Positions 9,038-20,100 of a stretch of 26,192 nucleotides of DNA are shown one piece after another. The notes under the pieces were generated by a model. That model was not told the DNA's origin, did not search any database, and saw nothing but the letters and a program-made list of their open reading frames with translations. The stretch spans positions 355,308-381,499 of the forward strand of contig BMAT01006179.1 in NCBI GenBank assembly GCA_019649035.1, written 5' to 3'. A program made the position numbers and the translations under genes. Each line of letters starts with the position of its first letter. Position 1 is the first letter of the stretch. The stretch comes from Elysia marginata (Eukaryota; Mollusca; Gastropoda; Plakobranchidae).

Positions 9038-9545
9038 CTTGACTTGACTTGAAGATGCCAATGTGTGAGGCCTTGCGACCTGTTAGTTGGTTGTTCGACC
9101 TTACAAGAGCGTGGTTGCGAGCGTAGTTTGGCAAGGGCGTATGAACAATCGTTACTTCAGACAGGGAGGGTAGAAACGGGTAGTCTTAACTTGAAGAGTT
9201 GAGGGTGGAGGCAGTGACTACATTCTGTGGTAAACTGTTCCATCTTGCGATGATCCGATAGGAAAAAAAAATCGCTCCTGATATTTCACGCGCGTTAGAG
9301 AGTGACATTTTTGGGTGGTCTTCTTCATAAAATGCATTTAGATACTTGGACATATCGATCATGACCCCTATATTACGCCATTTCTCCAGTGTAAAGTCCA
9401 ATAGCCCTCAACCTCTCGGATTACGGTTTATTCCTTATCAATGCTAGCAAGGAAGTCGCTCTTTTCTGAAATTGTTCCACTTCGAAGCTACAATTTTTGT
9501 GGTGACGCTGTCATACTGCAAGCCCGTACACCAAGACGGATCGCA
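9038..9545 (-). mobile_element. 5'-truncated CR1-like LINE relic with (TCAAG)n tail
   Basis: The minus-strand coding remnant from about 9545 to 9183 is followed by about 130 bp of 3' sequence ending CTTCAAGTCAAGTCAAG (9038-9054). A short TCAAG tandem tail is a usual way for CR1/L2-type elements to end. No upstream reverse transcriptase core remains. The 5' boundary is set by where protein similarity is lost. Confidence 0.7.
9183..9545 (-). pseudogene. C-terminal reverse transcriptase fragment, frameshifted
   Basis: On the minus strand, successive blocks read LVRSVLVYGLA, EVEQFQKRATSLLALIRN, SERLRAIGLYT, then in another frame FFSYRIIARWNSLPQNVVTA (about 9270-9205). They match the standard ending of CR1-like LINE proteins (VRPHLEYA, VQRRATKLI, YEERLRALGL, FFSYRVVNLWNSLP, VVNA). 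There are stops before SERLRA and after GEMA, plus at least one frame change, so no functional protein is made. The final 71 codons (9401-9186) stay open by chance. Confidence 0.8.
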
Positions 9546-10834
9546 CCAAATTATTCTGTTACTTTGCCTTAGGCAGTTTCAAATAAACCAGGCGAATCAC
9601 TAACATGTATGTCTTTAAATAAATCCAAAATACAGTTCTGTCACGAGGTTGTAACGTCCGTCCTTCAAACAGTCCTAGTTGCATCTCCTTTTTTGGCGAT
9701 CCTTGCTAACAAAGATGCTTATAGCCTCTTAGGCAACGGTGCGAGAATAAAAAAATATTTTGAAATATTCAACGACTAAAATTTGGATTGCATAACAAAA
9801 ATCCTGGGCACCCCTTAAACAGTACTCTGGTCATTAGCCATTGCCCTTTTCTTTGGCGCAGCGGAATACTGAGCCCTTGTATGAACCGGAAGTTCTCATA
9901 TAAATCTTGTTGACGTAAAACTGAAACATACAATGGGAACAAAAAACTAGCTTTATAACATCAATATTTGTCCAGTGGCTTCATCTTTAGCCCAATAGCT
10001 CCACAACTTACCAGACAGGAGAGGCGTTATTTAAATAAAAACACTGATAAGAATTAAGGATATGTCAGATAATGTCCCCGCAAAAAAAATTTAAATAAGT
10101 ATCCCAAGAACAGCAAGACTCAAATCCCAAAGACCACCCTACAAACTGAAACTCATAAGATAAGTTCCATCTTTGATGACATATGACACACCCTCCTGAG
10201 CCTTAAAGTGGGTTTACACGTTTCTGAAATGGCATGCCAAATGAGAATAGAAAATGGAACGTAATTTTTAAAATTTTGGAAGAAGTCGATTATCGCCCAG
10301 AATTTGATTCCATTCAGACTCCACAGATTTCGACCAGAAAACTGCAACTAAAAAGATTTTTCATTTTTTGCAGAATCAGATTGGCAATGGATTATGATAT
10401 AGATAATCATCTAGAACTTCAATTTTTTCCTACAAAATGGCGATTCCTTTCAACGATGAATATTGGGCTCAGCTTTTCTTCTGACAACCACACATACAAA
10501 AATGCCAATACACTGTAATAATAATGGTACGCATATTGTTTTGAACGTAAAGGTAGACAAGCCGGAACCGTGCAATGTTGCTACATCTAAATATAGATCT
10601 AGATATATTGGACACAAAAGCTTTTTCAGCGCTACATTGGATCTACATTTTAGAGAGGCGTGGCCTAACCACCGCTTCGTTTCTTTTTTTTGACATCGTG
10701 TAAGAGCTGCAAAAAGTTTGCTTTCTGATTCCACATGGCAAATAATAATGCTTCTAGTTTTTTAAGGAAACTCCCGACTAAATACATCTTATTCTGAATA
10801 AAAAGTGAGGATCACTTCAAACAGACTTCTTATG
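9546..10834. other. Non-coding stretch, no recognised element
   Basis: No protein similarity recognised in any frame, though two overlapping 94-codon frames lie at 10234-10518 (+) and 10450-10734 (-). A TATAGATCTAGATAT word lies at 10593-10607. A GGGTTTACACG word at 10211-10221 has a weak inverted partner near 11017-11027; see rejected items. Confidence 0.5.
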
Positions 10835-10960
10835 GTATGCTCAAATGACAACTTAAGAACTCCTCAATGTGCCCTGCGGTGCAAAGAAGAGATAAAGACA
10901 GCAGGCCACATAGTCTACACTGTCCAAAATCTAAACTTGAAGGATGATATGGTAAAGTGA
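10835..10960 (+). pseudogene. Possible jockey-like LINE C-terminal cysteine motif
   Basis: Two plus-strand frames give SSMCPAV then HCPKSKLE, and TPQCALRCKEEIKTAGHIVY. With small frame shifts these resemble the C-terminal MCPCG...QTAGHIL...CP cysteine/histidine motif found at the end of jockey-like reverse transcriptases of molluscs. The match is short and needs two shifts. It could be the far end of the relic at 7853-8610, separated by later insertions, or an independent fragment. Confidence 0.35.
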
Positions 10961-13881
10961 AGACAGAAGATAATACATTTTCAACCTCAATTGACATTTA
11001 AAAATTTTTGGTAGGTGTAAACTAGCCATAACATTCTACATCTGAGAAAGCAGTTGCCGTAATTAGATGAAACTACTCATCAACGAAACCAATTTTTGTT
11101 CTATGCATATCTTTACATATGGGTGTTTTTTTTTTTTTTTAGAAATGTTGGAGTTTTAATGTTGAGATATGTATAGAAGGTAAATCAGGGGCAATGGTTT
11201 TTTTTACAATATGGATATTTCACCTTACGTTGCATTTAATATAATCTACATTGCGTACTAGAGACGGTATAATAACTACAGAATTTGGTTAATATGTTTT
11301 TGTAGCTTGAAATGCGTTCAGAAAGCCGCTTATTCAGCTTGAAAGGCTAAACGCAACGGAACATGGGCTGTCAAAGTTACCCAATATCTCGCAAGCAGTC
11401 AAAATGTGTGGGACACTTTTGACACTTTTCTTTGAGAAAATGCCTTTTCAGAGTTGGTTTGATATTCTTTATCTTTATATTCTAAGTAAAAAGAAGGTCT
11501 GTCGTCTTTTCAACTAAGTTTAAAAATTTCATAACGTTTGGAATTTCAGAAAAATACATTCTTCAAAGTCTCAGTGCTTTGTAATATGAAAATTGCCATA
11601 CCCGACTCAGTCAGACTGACTGTGAGACAAATATAAAAATTTAAATCGGAGTATACAACTCTCCTGACAATTGTGTTGAGATTCAAATTTATCCCCTCAG
11701 AGATTAAATCTATTTTATCTGGGTCTGAAAACAAAACAAGCGTGGTTGTAGTGAACCTAAATTGCACTGCATAAACTCACACACTTGCTCAAACACCATA
11801 AAGTAAGTAAAGCAAAGAAAATCAAAATAAAACCATTCCCAGATGCCCAATCTGAAGCACTATAATTAAAGATTTAAGAAAAAAACAAAAAGTTCTATTT
11901 GTCCATAAAATAAAATAAAAATCTCGGACAACTGTAAACTGCACGAGGGCGTAAGATTTCATTTTTTTTTAAAAAGAAATGCTCATAATTTCCTAAAAAA
12001 GCATACTCTACATTTTTTCGACAGAGTAGTCTACTATTGTCTCTTAAAATGATGCGCTCTTTAAACCGTTTTTAGAGTTTTACTTTAAATTACATTTATA
12101 CAAATGAAAAGGTGACTGAGCTTTTAATTTTTTTTAAAATTTCCTACAGGAAGCGCATGCATTCTCTAATATTGGAGTTAAGAGAAATGTATAGACCTCC
12201 GTAATTAAGACTTAGAAATAAAATAGCCTCAAGAACCAAAATAAGTTTGTACATTTTTTTTCAATTCTCTGCAATTCATTTTAAGGCAGCTTCCGTATTA
12301 CTTCCCGGGCAAACCATCGCAAATCTAAATAAAATATTTTCAGTTACGAAATAAATCAATCTAAGCTTATTTAAAAAGACTTGCACTGATCTCTAAGTTA
12401 ACTAACGTCATTAACTTTCATGACTGTGCCAAGCCAACGATAAAAAAAGTACCGAAGCGCCCCCTGTCGACTGTCGACAACAGCTACTTAAACCTAATTC
12501 TGACGGCGCTTGCCAACTCCAGATCAATGTTCTTGTCCTGCCAATGATCAAGTTGACTTGGTCGAGTATTGGCAGCGGACACGCGCCATGATGCGAAGCA
12601 GAACAAAAAATAAGGAATGAAAGAACGTACAGTTCGATGATGAATATCATTTGATAAGGGCGACTCATTATTTGGGATTGATTGCATTTTCTTGCAAAAT
12701 GTACTCACCAAAGCATTGCTTGGCAGTTAAGGCTGGGTTTTAGTCTTGCCTTCAGGAATCAAAGATAAAATACATCTGAGTTCAACGTCAATATTCTACG
12801 TTTCGGCTCGCACGATAGGTTGGTTTTCTCTACTAATAGAATGGCGTGGGTTTGGATCGGCAATTTAATTTTTTTTTGTCAGAACAGAGAGTTATAAACT
12901 GTAGTCTCAACCTCCGACATGTAGGCCTACCCAATCAGTTACCGATGCGAAACACAGGCTGCCACGACTAGTACGAAATAAAGGCACACCAACATAAGTT
13001 TTGTTTGCAACTCTTTGTAAATGGCGCTTTGATTTCTTTAAACTTCGTTTGTAACATAAACACTCGTATACGACTTTGCATAAAAGGCCTCTTCTCTACT
13101 AACGTATATGCAATGGTGTGTTGTTTCAGAGGAAAATTAGTACAATCTATAATCATAAAGTAATTTTTATAAAGGCTAATTTAAAAGTTAGAGCAATGCG
13201 TCGAACAATCTGCTATCTTCTGTGACGCTATCTTAGCGATAATTTCCACTGTTAAAAATTGACCCGTTCAACAGTTACTTTAAAAAGAACAAGTGAGCGA
13301 CTGTAGCAGCAAGAGTAATTTGTTTGGCTCTTTTGGCTGTCCCTGAGGTGAATGATTGTCGTCATCGCGGCTCTAAGTACTGCAGTGTCAGTCATCTTAG
13401 ACACAGAAAGAGACCCAGTAACCAAGTAACGCTGCCAGAGACAACATAATTGACATTTGAGGCACGTAGATACTGGACACACCGCTCTGTAATAGTGCTT
13501 GACATTTTCCAGAGTTCCTCTGACTTTCCCTAGTCATCTTGAAGCATATTTTAAAGTTCTGTAGCTAAATTTCTACACTTATGCGTGTTAGGAGAAAAAT
13601 AGAATAACCTCTATCTCTCTAACTCAGTCTATTTCTCCAGTCTACCTTTGCAGTTACTTATTTGGCTGCATATCTTTAAGTATTTTGCGTTATTTATCTA
13701 TATTGTTTATTCAAAAAATAGGCAAAAATGAAAGAAACTGATACTGAAAGAAGGTTAGAAAGTTGTTAAATTTGTTAAGTTACATGAGGCATACAAGGAA
13801 ACAACATCGTAGAAATCAGATTATTAAGTCTTTTGTTTTCAACCTATTTATGTATCATCAATTAATCTAATATCTTTCTAT
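10961..13881. other. AT-rich non-coding stretch
   Basis: About 2.9 kb with no recognisable coding similarity or repeat structure beyond homopolymer runs (poly(T) at 11128-11141) and one TAGGCCTA at 12922-12929. The part near 12430-12600 and 13340-13480 is less AT-rich than its surroundings, but its open frames resemble nothing I know. GTCGACTGTCGAC at 12466-12478 is a small palindrome. Confidence 0.55.
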
Positions 13882-14213
13882 CTACGTAAAAAAACGGTTC
13901 TGTGACCTACAGGTAAGACACTCGCTCAGAGATCGGGAGGTGCGTGGTTCGATCCCCGGCCGAGTCAAACCAAAGAATTTACAATTTGTATTAGCAGCTG
14001 AACCGCCTAGTGTCTGGCATTATGGATTTAGTGTTAAGTCTGATCGGCCCGGTGTCAGAATAATGTGACTGGGCGTGATGTGTGCAAGCACCCCTTATAT
14101 CATAGTGTGGCAGCACGCTTTCAATTGTCCCAAGCGCCGTCTCTGATATAATCTTTTAGTAAAAAAGAGACGTTCAAATTCAAACAAACAACCAACCAAC
14201 TACGTGAAAAAAC
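13882..14213 (+). mobile_element. tRNA-derived SINE with 14-bp target duplication
   Basis: The element (13896-14199, about 304 bp) is bounded by CTACGTAAAAAAAC (13882-13895) and CTACGTGAAAAAAC (14200-14213), a target duplication with one mismatch. The 5' head looks like a tRNA, with A- and B-box promoter words and the phrase GATCGGGAGGTGCGTGG before the B box. The body (about 13980-14160) is unrelated to tRNA. The 3' end is CAAATTCAAACAAACAACCA, an AAC-rich tail such as SINEs share with a partner LINE. It encodes no protein; mobilisation would depend on a LINE enzyme. The central domain could not be assigned to a named SINE domain by eye. Confidence 0.88.
13903..13956 (+). promoter_or_regulatory. 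RNA polymerase III internal promoter (A and B boxes)
   Basis: TGACCTACAGG at 13903-13913 fits a degenerate A box, and GGTTCGATCCC at 13946-13956 fits the B box consensus GGTTCGANNCC. The spacing of about 33 bp is normal for tRNA genes and SINEs. The head lacks the paired acceptor arm of a working tRNA, so this is a SINE promoter and not a tRNA gene. Confidence 0.8.
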
Positions 14214-14396
14214 TCTTAACACTTACTAAACCAGCGAAAGGAAATATTGACGATATGCGTTCACCATAAGCGAAATTGACTACAAAAGGTCCCTGATTTA
14301 ACACCATTCCACTGAGGAGTGCTGCAGCACAAAACTGTACCGTATGAACCAAATTAGGAGGGTAAATTCATATTATCTATCTACCATTCAATCTTC

Positions 14397-14456
14397 AAAT
14401 CAATCAATCAATCAATCAGTCAATCAATAAACCTATCTATCTATCTATCTATCTAC

Positions 14457-14523
<67 letters not shown>
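14397..14523. repeat. Compound (ATCA)n-(CTAT)n microsatellite
   Basis: About eight ATCA units with one AGTC variant (14397-14429) run into about 22 CTAT units with one ACCT interruption (14432-14523). A second pure CTAT tract lies 0.8 kb downstream. Confidence 0.96.
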
Positions 14524-15314
14524 ATTACATATCTAAATTTCCAGGTTATTTATGTTATGACTGATAGTGATCAACTTGTATGAGGAGCTTTTCATATATA
14601 CATAATAACCTGGTCTTAGCTTTGTTTTGACACGACACTTAGTTCATTTCTTCAAGCTCGTCTAGGTCGTCGTTGGATCGGTTCGCATTTTTTTTGCATT
14701 CGAAAGCAAATATTTTCCCGATGCATGCACGTTGCGAGGATTTCCCCTCTTTTGTTTAGTGTAGGCTTCTTTGCTAGTATAAAACATTTCTCTGACAAGT
14801 TGCATTTTTTTGTTGTTGTTGAGTAGGCCTTTGATTCTTCGATAATTTCCCATGATGAACAAGAAACACATGTTGGATTCACAAAAAACACTTATAAGAA
14901 CAGGCATCCTTCAAACTAGAACATAAAAAAGCTTAGTTAACACATTTGGGCTTCAAAAGACAGAAACTTAGGCTAGGAAATCGAACGGTAGACATTATAA
15001 AACGCTAGACCGTATATGCCAGGGAAAAAGACTTTTTCGTTACGTGTAGAAAAAAAACTTGCTCTACTGAAAAAAACCCCAGAGGTTCCTGAAGTTAAAT
15101 GTGCGTAAGGAGATTTTTTTGCACTGTGCACATACCTCAGTCGGCCATGATGGTAAACACAGACCAGACTGCTTACCATCACAGATCATTCAGCCATCCG
15201 GTGAGGGCAGAGCTGCCCGAAGTCATGGCAAGGCACAAAGTTTTAGATAAACTTGACAATTATTACGCTAAGGAGAGCAATCTACAACTTATGTTATTTT
15301 ACCCTAAACCTATT

Positions 15315-15315
<1 letters not shown>
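14524..15315. other. Non-coding stretch
   Basis: No recognisable product. Minus-strand frames at 14652-14907 and 14973-15182 and a plus-strand frame at 15099-15353 remain open for 60-84 codons but show no familiar motif; the last one runs into the CTAT repeat. Confidence 0.5.

Positions 15316-15351
<36 letters not shown>
15316..15351. repeat. (CTAT)n microsatellite
   Basis: Nine uninterrupted CTAT units. Same motif as the longer tract at 14432-14523. Confidence 0.95.
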
Positions 15352-15653
15352 AACAGAAATTGTCCTGTCTACAATTTCTCCGACATTGATTTTACCTATT
15401 AAGTTAACGAAAAGGCAAGACATACCAGTTTCAAACCAATGTACTGTAAGTATTCAAGCTTTCGAAGAAACTGTATGACTGAGCCTCAAATGCTTTACAA
15501 GGAAAGAATGTCAATTAACAATTTAAATTACTTCTAAGTACTCATATAAAATACCCCTGTAGTTTTGGATATCGATATTTAAAATGTCAATAATCTTTCA
15601 TCTTTCTGTCAGTAAATTGGGGCCATAATCCGAGGCTTTTAAACTTAACCAAC
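15352..15653. other. AT-rich spacer
   Basis: Sequence between the CTAT tract and the RTE-like insertion. Nothing recognised. Confidence 0.5.
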
Positions 15654-16163
15654 ATCAAAGCATGTCTTCTTCTTCTTTGCCTTTCTCACCCTGGAGCAGG
15701 GTATAGGCCATCAACAAAGCCGCTCCATCTCTCTCTATCCTGGGCTATCCGCTTAACATGGTTCCATGTATGTCCACTGTCTTTTACATCCTTGTCTCTG
15801 ACTCTTCTCCGCGTTCCTCTGGGTCTTCCTCTTGATCTTTCCCCTGTGGGTTCCAGTCCAACACATTCTTTGTGATGCTGCCACATGGCTTTCTTAGAGT
15901 GTGGCCAATCCATCTCCATCGTCGCCTTCCTATTTCGTCTCCTGCTGGAATCTGTCTAGTTCTTTCCCATAATGACTCATTGCTGATCTTATCCGTCCAC
16001 TTAATCCTTAGAATTCTTCTCAGACACCTATTGATAAACACCTGGATCCTTTTTATACACATTGTTGATGCATTCCATGCTTCACATCCGTAGAGAAGTA
16101 CTGACTTAACATTGGATTTGAATATTCTTAGTTTTGTTTTGTCTTCAGTGAAATATCAAAGCA
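15654..16163 (-). mobile_element. 5'-truncated RTE-like LINE with target duplication
   Basis: The insertion (15663-16154) lies between two copies of ATCAAAGCA (15654-15662 and 16155-16163). The match extends to AANATCAAAGCA with one difference. On the minus strand the coding remnant is followed directly by a very short 3' region ending in AGAAGAAGAAGA (15664-15675). A tiny 3' untranslated region and a trinucleotide tail are hallmarks of the RTE clade. About 490 bp of a roughly 3-kb family remains; the endonuclease and catalytic reverse transcriptase are gone. Confidence 0.85.
15686..16154 (-). pseudogene. RTE-like reverse transcriptase C-terminus, one frameshift
   Basis: The minus-strand translation reads [20 protein letters not shown], then [47 protein letters not shown] and WNPQGK. 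A frame change near 15835 follows, then [13 protein letters not shown] and IAQDRERWSGFVDGLYPAPG before the stop at 15686. This is the conserved C-terminal domain of RTE-type LINE proteins ([48 protein letters not shown]), complete to its normal end. Apart from the single shift it is well preserved, so it is younger than the other LINE relics here. No catalytic motif is present. Confidence 0.9.
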
Positions 16164-16611
16164 AGAGTCAAGAATACACCAAAGTCATTAACTTTTACCG
16201 GAGAAGTTTAAATGAAGTTTGGTGTCTTTTGACGATCTTCTTTTCTAGTAAAATCTAAAGAATAACACAAAATGGGGCATTGATTTTGTACTTCAAACGA
16301 CCTGCTAAAACTTGAAAGTCATAATGAAATTCAAATATGAAACTCTTTAATGAATGTAAAAGCAGCTAGACAAAGCTTCTGTAGAAATTTCGAATACAAG
16401 CACGAACAGAAAACTATGCAATAATTGTTATTAGAAAATCTAAAGCTTTCTATAGAAATACGACTGCCTTCTACAAATGAATCTTTTGTTTCGCACTTAA
16501 CTGATCTTACATTTATAATTTCAATTTTGTCGCATTACCTGTTTAGCCATCCACCATTTAAGTACTCAAATTGTGTGGAATTAAAAGTTCATAAGTCAAA
16601 ACAAAAATAGA
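16164..16611. other. AT-rich spacer
   Basis: No coding similarity or repeat structure recognised between the RTE-like insertion and the polypurine tract. Confidence 0.5.
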
Positions 16612-17064
16612 TTGCAAAGAAAGTAAAACACAAGGAAAGAGGGAACATAGAAAGGAAAAAGATGGAACCAATTATCGGCGAGAGGGACGAGAGAGAGAGA
16701 TGGAGGAGAAAAAGAAGGCGAACGGAGAAGAGATAAACAAGAGAAAAATGGAAATAGATGAGAGGAGGAGAATGAAAGAGAGCAACGATCAAGCAGGAGA
16801 GAAATAGTTAGAGAGAGTGAGAGAGATTGAGAGAGATAAAAAGAGAGAAGAGAGAGTGAGAGAGATAGAGAGAGATAGAGAGAGAGTGAAAGAAAGACAG
16901 AGAGAGTGAGAGGGAGTGAGAGAAACAGAGAGACAGAGAAAGTGAGAGAGATAGAGAGAGAGAGAGTGAGAGAGAGACAGAGAGTGAGAGAGATACAGAG
17001 AGAGTAGGAGAAAGATAGTTAGATATATACATAGAGAGATAGAGAGAGTGAGAGAGAGTGAGAA

Positions 17065-17066
<2 letters not shown>

Positions 17067-17096
<30 letters not shown>
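17067..17096. repeat. (AT)n microsatellite
   Basis: Fifteen alternating AT units embedded between two GA-rich blocks. Confidence 0.95.

Positions 17097-17098
<2 letters not shown>

Positions 17099-17149
<51 letters not shown>
17099..17149. repeat. (AG)n microsatellite
   Basis: About 25 uninterrupted AG units closing the polypurine tract. Confidence 0.95.
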
Positions 17150-17150
<1 letters not shown>

Positions 17151-17152
<2 letters not shown>

Positions 17153-20100
17153 AGGTTATGTCAAGTATCAAATGTTTGTGACAGTGCTAAGATAGGCCTA
17201 CTCAAGACCATGATAGTACTTGAGCTTAGCTTTTGCCACCCGCCACACTGCTGCGTAGATCATACCGCACAAGCTTCAAGTAAAAAAAAACTTTGTGAAG
17301 CAACCACGGTAAATCAGTCACAAGTCGACCCATTAGTAATGAGTTCGAGACCTTTCAATAACAAAGTCACTCTGTGATAAATTATTTTCTATAAAGTTTA
17401 TAAATAATTATCCCAAATATGAACAAGTTACATTTTCCCAACTTCTGCAGGATCCCAAAATACATATTAAGAAAGAATTGATAACTTCATGTATTGAAAT
17501 TCTGTCTTGTGGCTGATTTATCCTTGGCGCCTCACCTTAATTCTTAAAAAAATTAACAACTTAGCGGGCTGCTTGCCACAAATAAGCCAGGAAAGACAAG
17601 AATTATTTTCCTTGCGGAACGAAAGAACTTTTTATGCAAACAATATTTATAGGCGGGAGGATTTTATCGACTTAAACCTCTCAATTCTGTAGCGTTGGGT
17701 GCGACACTGTCAGTGACAGACAACTCGTTTTTTCAAACTTTAAATATCTATGCTTATTCAAGCACCTTAAATGGACAAGAGTGTCAAAATCGACCCAAAC
17801 AGTTTTCTCGCGCTAAGCTTCCTACTATCCGAGTTCTGTTTGAATCGAAGCTATTCTCTGGAGAAGTTAGACTCTGAGCCAGGATCAGAACCCCAGTGGT
17901 TAAGTCAATGAATTTATTCATGGAATGCTGTACACGGGGAGCCTTAAGATTACTACAAGATCTTGTGAACAAGGGAAAAGGTTTTGCCTCTCTCACGTGA
18001 CCTAATAAAGGATGAAGAAAACGACAGGCGTATTTTACAATTTTCTAATCTTGTGTGCTCTTTTACCAGCAAAAGAAGGTTTATTAACCATTTCAGTATT
18101 TCCATACTGAAACCAATATGTTATAATGCATCTTAATAAGAATAAAATTTAATCTGTTATAGAGCATTGTCGCAGCTCTAACAAGTATAGTATTTTCTTA
18201 TAAATTTTTGGGGCAAAGAATGAGGACTAAAAATAAGGCGTTTAGTTGTATGTTTTGGTGTTTACTGTACCTAACAAGATAAATATTGGCATACGATTAT
18301 CTTTTCTATCAACCGCGTCGCTCGAAAACTGGTATTATTATGTGACTAAAGGCTCTATCACCTTGCCCAGCATGATTAAACGAAGAAAATAATTTTTCGA
18401 TAAAAACCAATTCCGGTGAAACTACAAAACACAGACGATTCCATATTTAGTAGCGTAATCTTCGTTTGGAAATGACATCTAAGGTGTGAGGTACAAAATA
18501 AGGCCATGGCCTTGAGCTGGCAGGAGAATCGGCACTATGTAAATAATAAAAATATTTATCCCATGGCTTTTGATGTCTTACAAATTGTAACTGAGCTAGG
18601 TTTATGGTCGAGGTTCACATCCCTGACCAGTGCAAGTAGGATCTCATCGATATTTGTAATAATTCAATCGGACAGGCGAAAAATATCTCCATGGCAGCAG
18701 TAGCATACAAACATCCCTATGACGTGCAGACAAACACGTCAAAATTAATTGTCTTTTTTAGTGATAAGTAAAGCGCGCACAAATCACTCAGAGGTCTTGC
18801 ATTGGAACAGAGAGAGTGCACCGAGAACAGGAAGTGGGGAAACTAGTATTTTCTAAAAAAAAGCTGAAAGCAAGCCGGTCTGTTGTATCAGCATTACTCA
18901 TCATCGTTCTGAGGCTGAGGGCAAAGACTTTTTTCATAGAGAGCAAAACATTGCAAAGTACAGCGTGACCCTCTAAATGGTTTCCCTTCTGAAAATTATT
19001 TTTCCAAAGATTATCACCGCTCGCTAAAACTTGTTCTTTTTAGTTATCAGTACCAGACGATCATGCCAATGAGTTACTGGTTTTGAGATGCAAAGAAATG
19101 AAAAAAAAAAGCTATCAACGTAATCCATCGTGTCTCGCTCACCCGCGTCCGTTTTGAGGGCCGAGACGAAATGCCTATGAGCAGAAAAAAAATGTAGGCG
19201 ACTGTCAGTAGAAGGTACAAGATAATATCTTGTTTGTGTAAATGGTAATACTTGGCCAGCACGCAATGAGGCAATAAGTGTGCGTGTTGGAATAATAAAA
19301 TGATAACTGTTCTAATTATAATTTCCTGCTTGACTTTTAAGTCTGCAGTTTCATTGCATAACTTAAAATTAAAAAGTTCTAAATGGAAAGTTGTTTTGAA
19401 GAGTATTTGTTAGTTGGAGCTTTTGTTGTAAAGCGCATGAAAATTTTTTATTTGACTAACCGTTTTTGGCCATAATGCCAGCATGAAATTGGTAAAGCTA
19501 TAGTTTCTACCAAAATGTTTGTTTAAACTGACTTCCGAACTTAATTCAGACCTGGGCAGGCAGACGCGATAGTGATAAGTTTGAAAGAGACGTTTGGGTG
19601 ATACCGTTAGGCCACAATTTTTTTTAAAAATGTTACAAAAAATAGAGTTAGAAAAAAACAAACTAAGGTGACGATGTTGTGGTATTTCTAATTGGTGATT
19701 CACTGTTTTTTTTCCAGTAAAACCATGTCTTGGCATGTCATTACCAACATGTCACACATTTAGTTTGAGTCAACACCTTCGCCTTTTTCAAAATTCATAA
19801 TATTTCTCATTTACAAGAAAAGAGGAGCCATGTAAATAAACAACAACAATAATCTAAATTTAAAAAAAAGTTGTGCGTGGGGGACAAATAATTATTGAAG
19901 GACTACATTCTGTTCTGCCAAACTTTGCAGATTCGGAGAATGGTTAAAAAGGCCAGTTTTACGTTGATAGGTAAACTAATTCATCTAACGACTAAGAGAA
20001 TCACGCACCTAAATCTGATAATTCTTATGTTTAATTCATAGAGAAACCAATTTTCTAACTTTTCTCATTTTTGGAAAAAAAAAATAACGCCATTTTAAAA

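Larger units (their letters stand above)
16612..17150. repeat. Polypurine (GA-rich) low-complexity tract
   Basis: More than 500 bp in which the plus strand is overwhelmingly A and G, dominated by AGAGAG, GAGTGAGA and GATAGAGA words. It holds an (AT)n block at 17067-17096 and a pure (AG)n block at 17099-17149. All open frames across it are repeat artefacts (poly Ser-Leu on one strand, Arg-Glu on the other). Long mirror-symmetric polypurine DNA can adopt triplex structures; that is general knowledge, not shown here. Confidence 0.95.

Noticed and set aside
10205-11030. Possible inverted ends GTTTACAC near 10214 and GTGTAAAC near 11019
   Set aside because: Only the 8-base core matches, with no convincing extension or target duplication.
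13252-13482. Cysteine-containing minus-strand frame in a less AT-rich patch
   Set aside because: No recognisable domain, splice structure or conserved motif; could be an exon but unsupported.
13896-13970. Functional tRNA gene
   Set aside because: A and B boxes are present, but no paired acceptor stem is seen and the sequence continues into a SINE body with a target duplication outside.
14652-14907. Two overlapping basic minus-strand frames of about 80 codons
   Set aside because: No familiar motif, and two frames open at once suggests chance.
16808-17377. Serine/leucine-rich and arginine/glutamate-rich open frames
   Set aside because: They are translations of the GA-rich and AT microsatellites.
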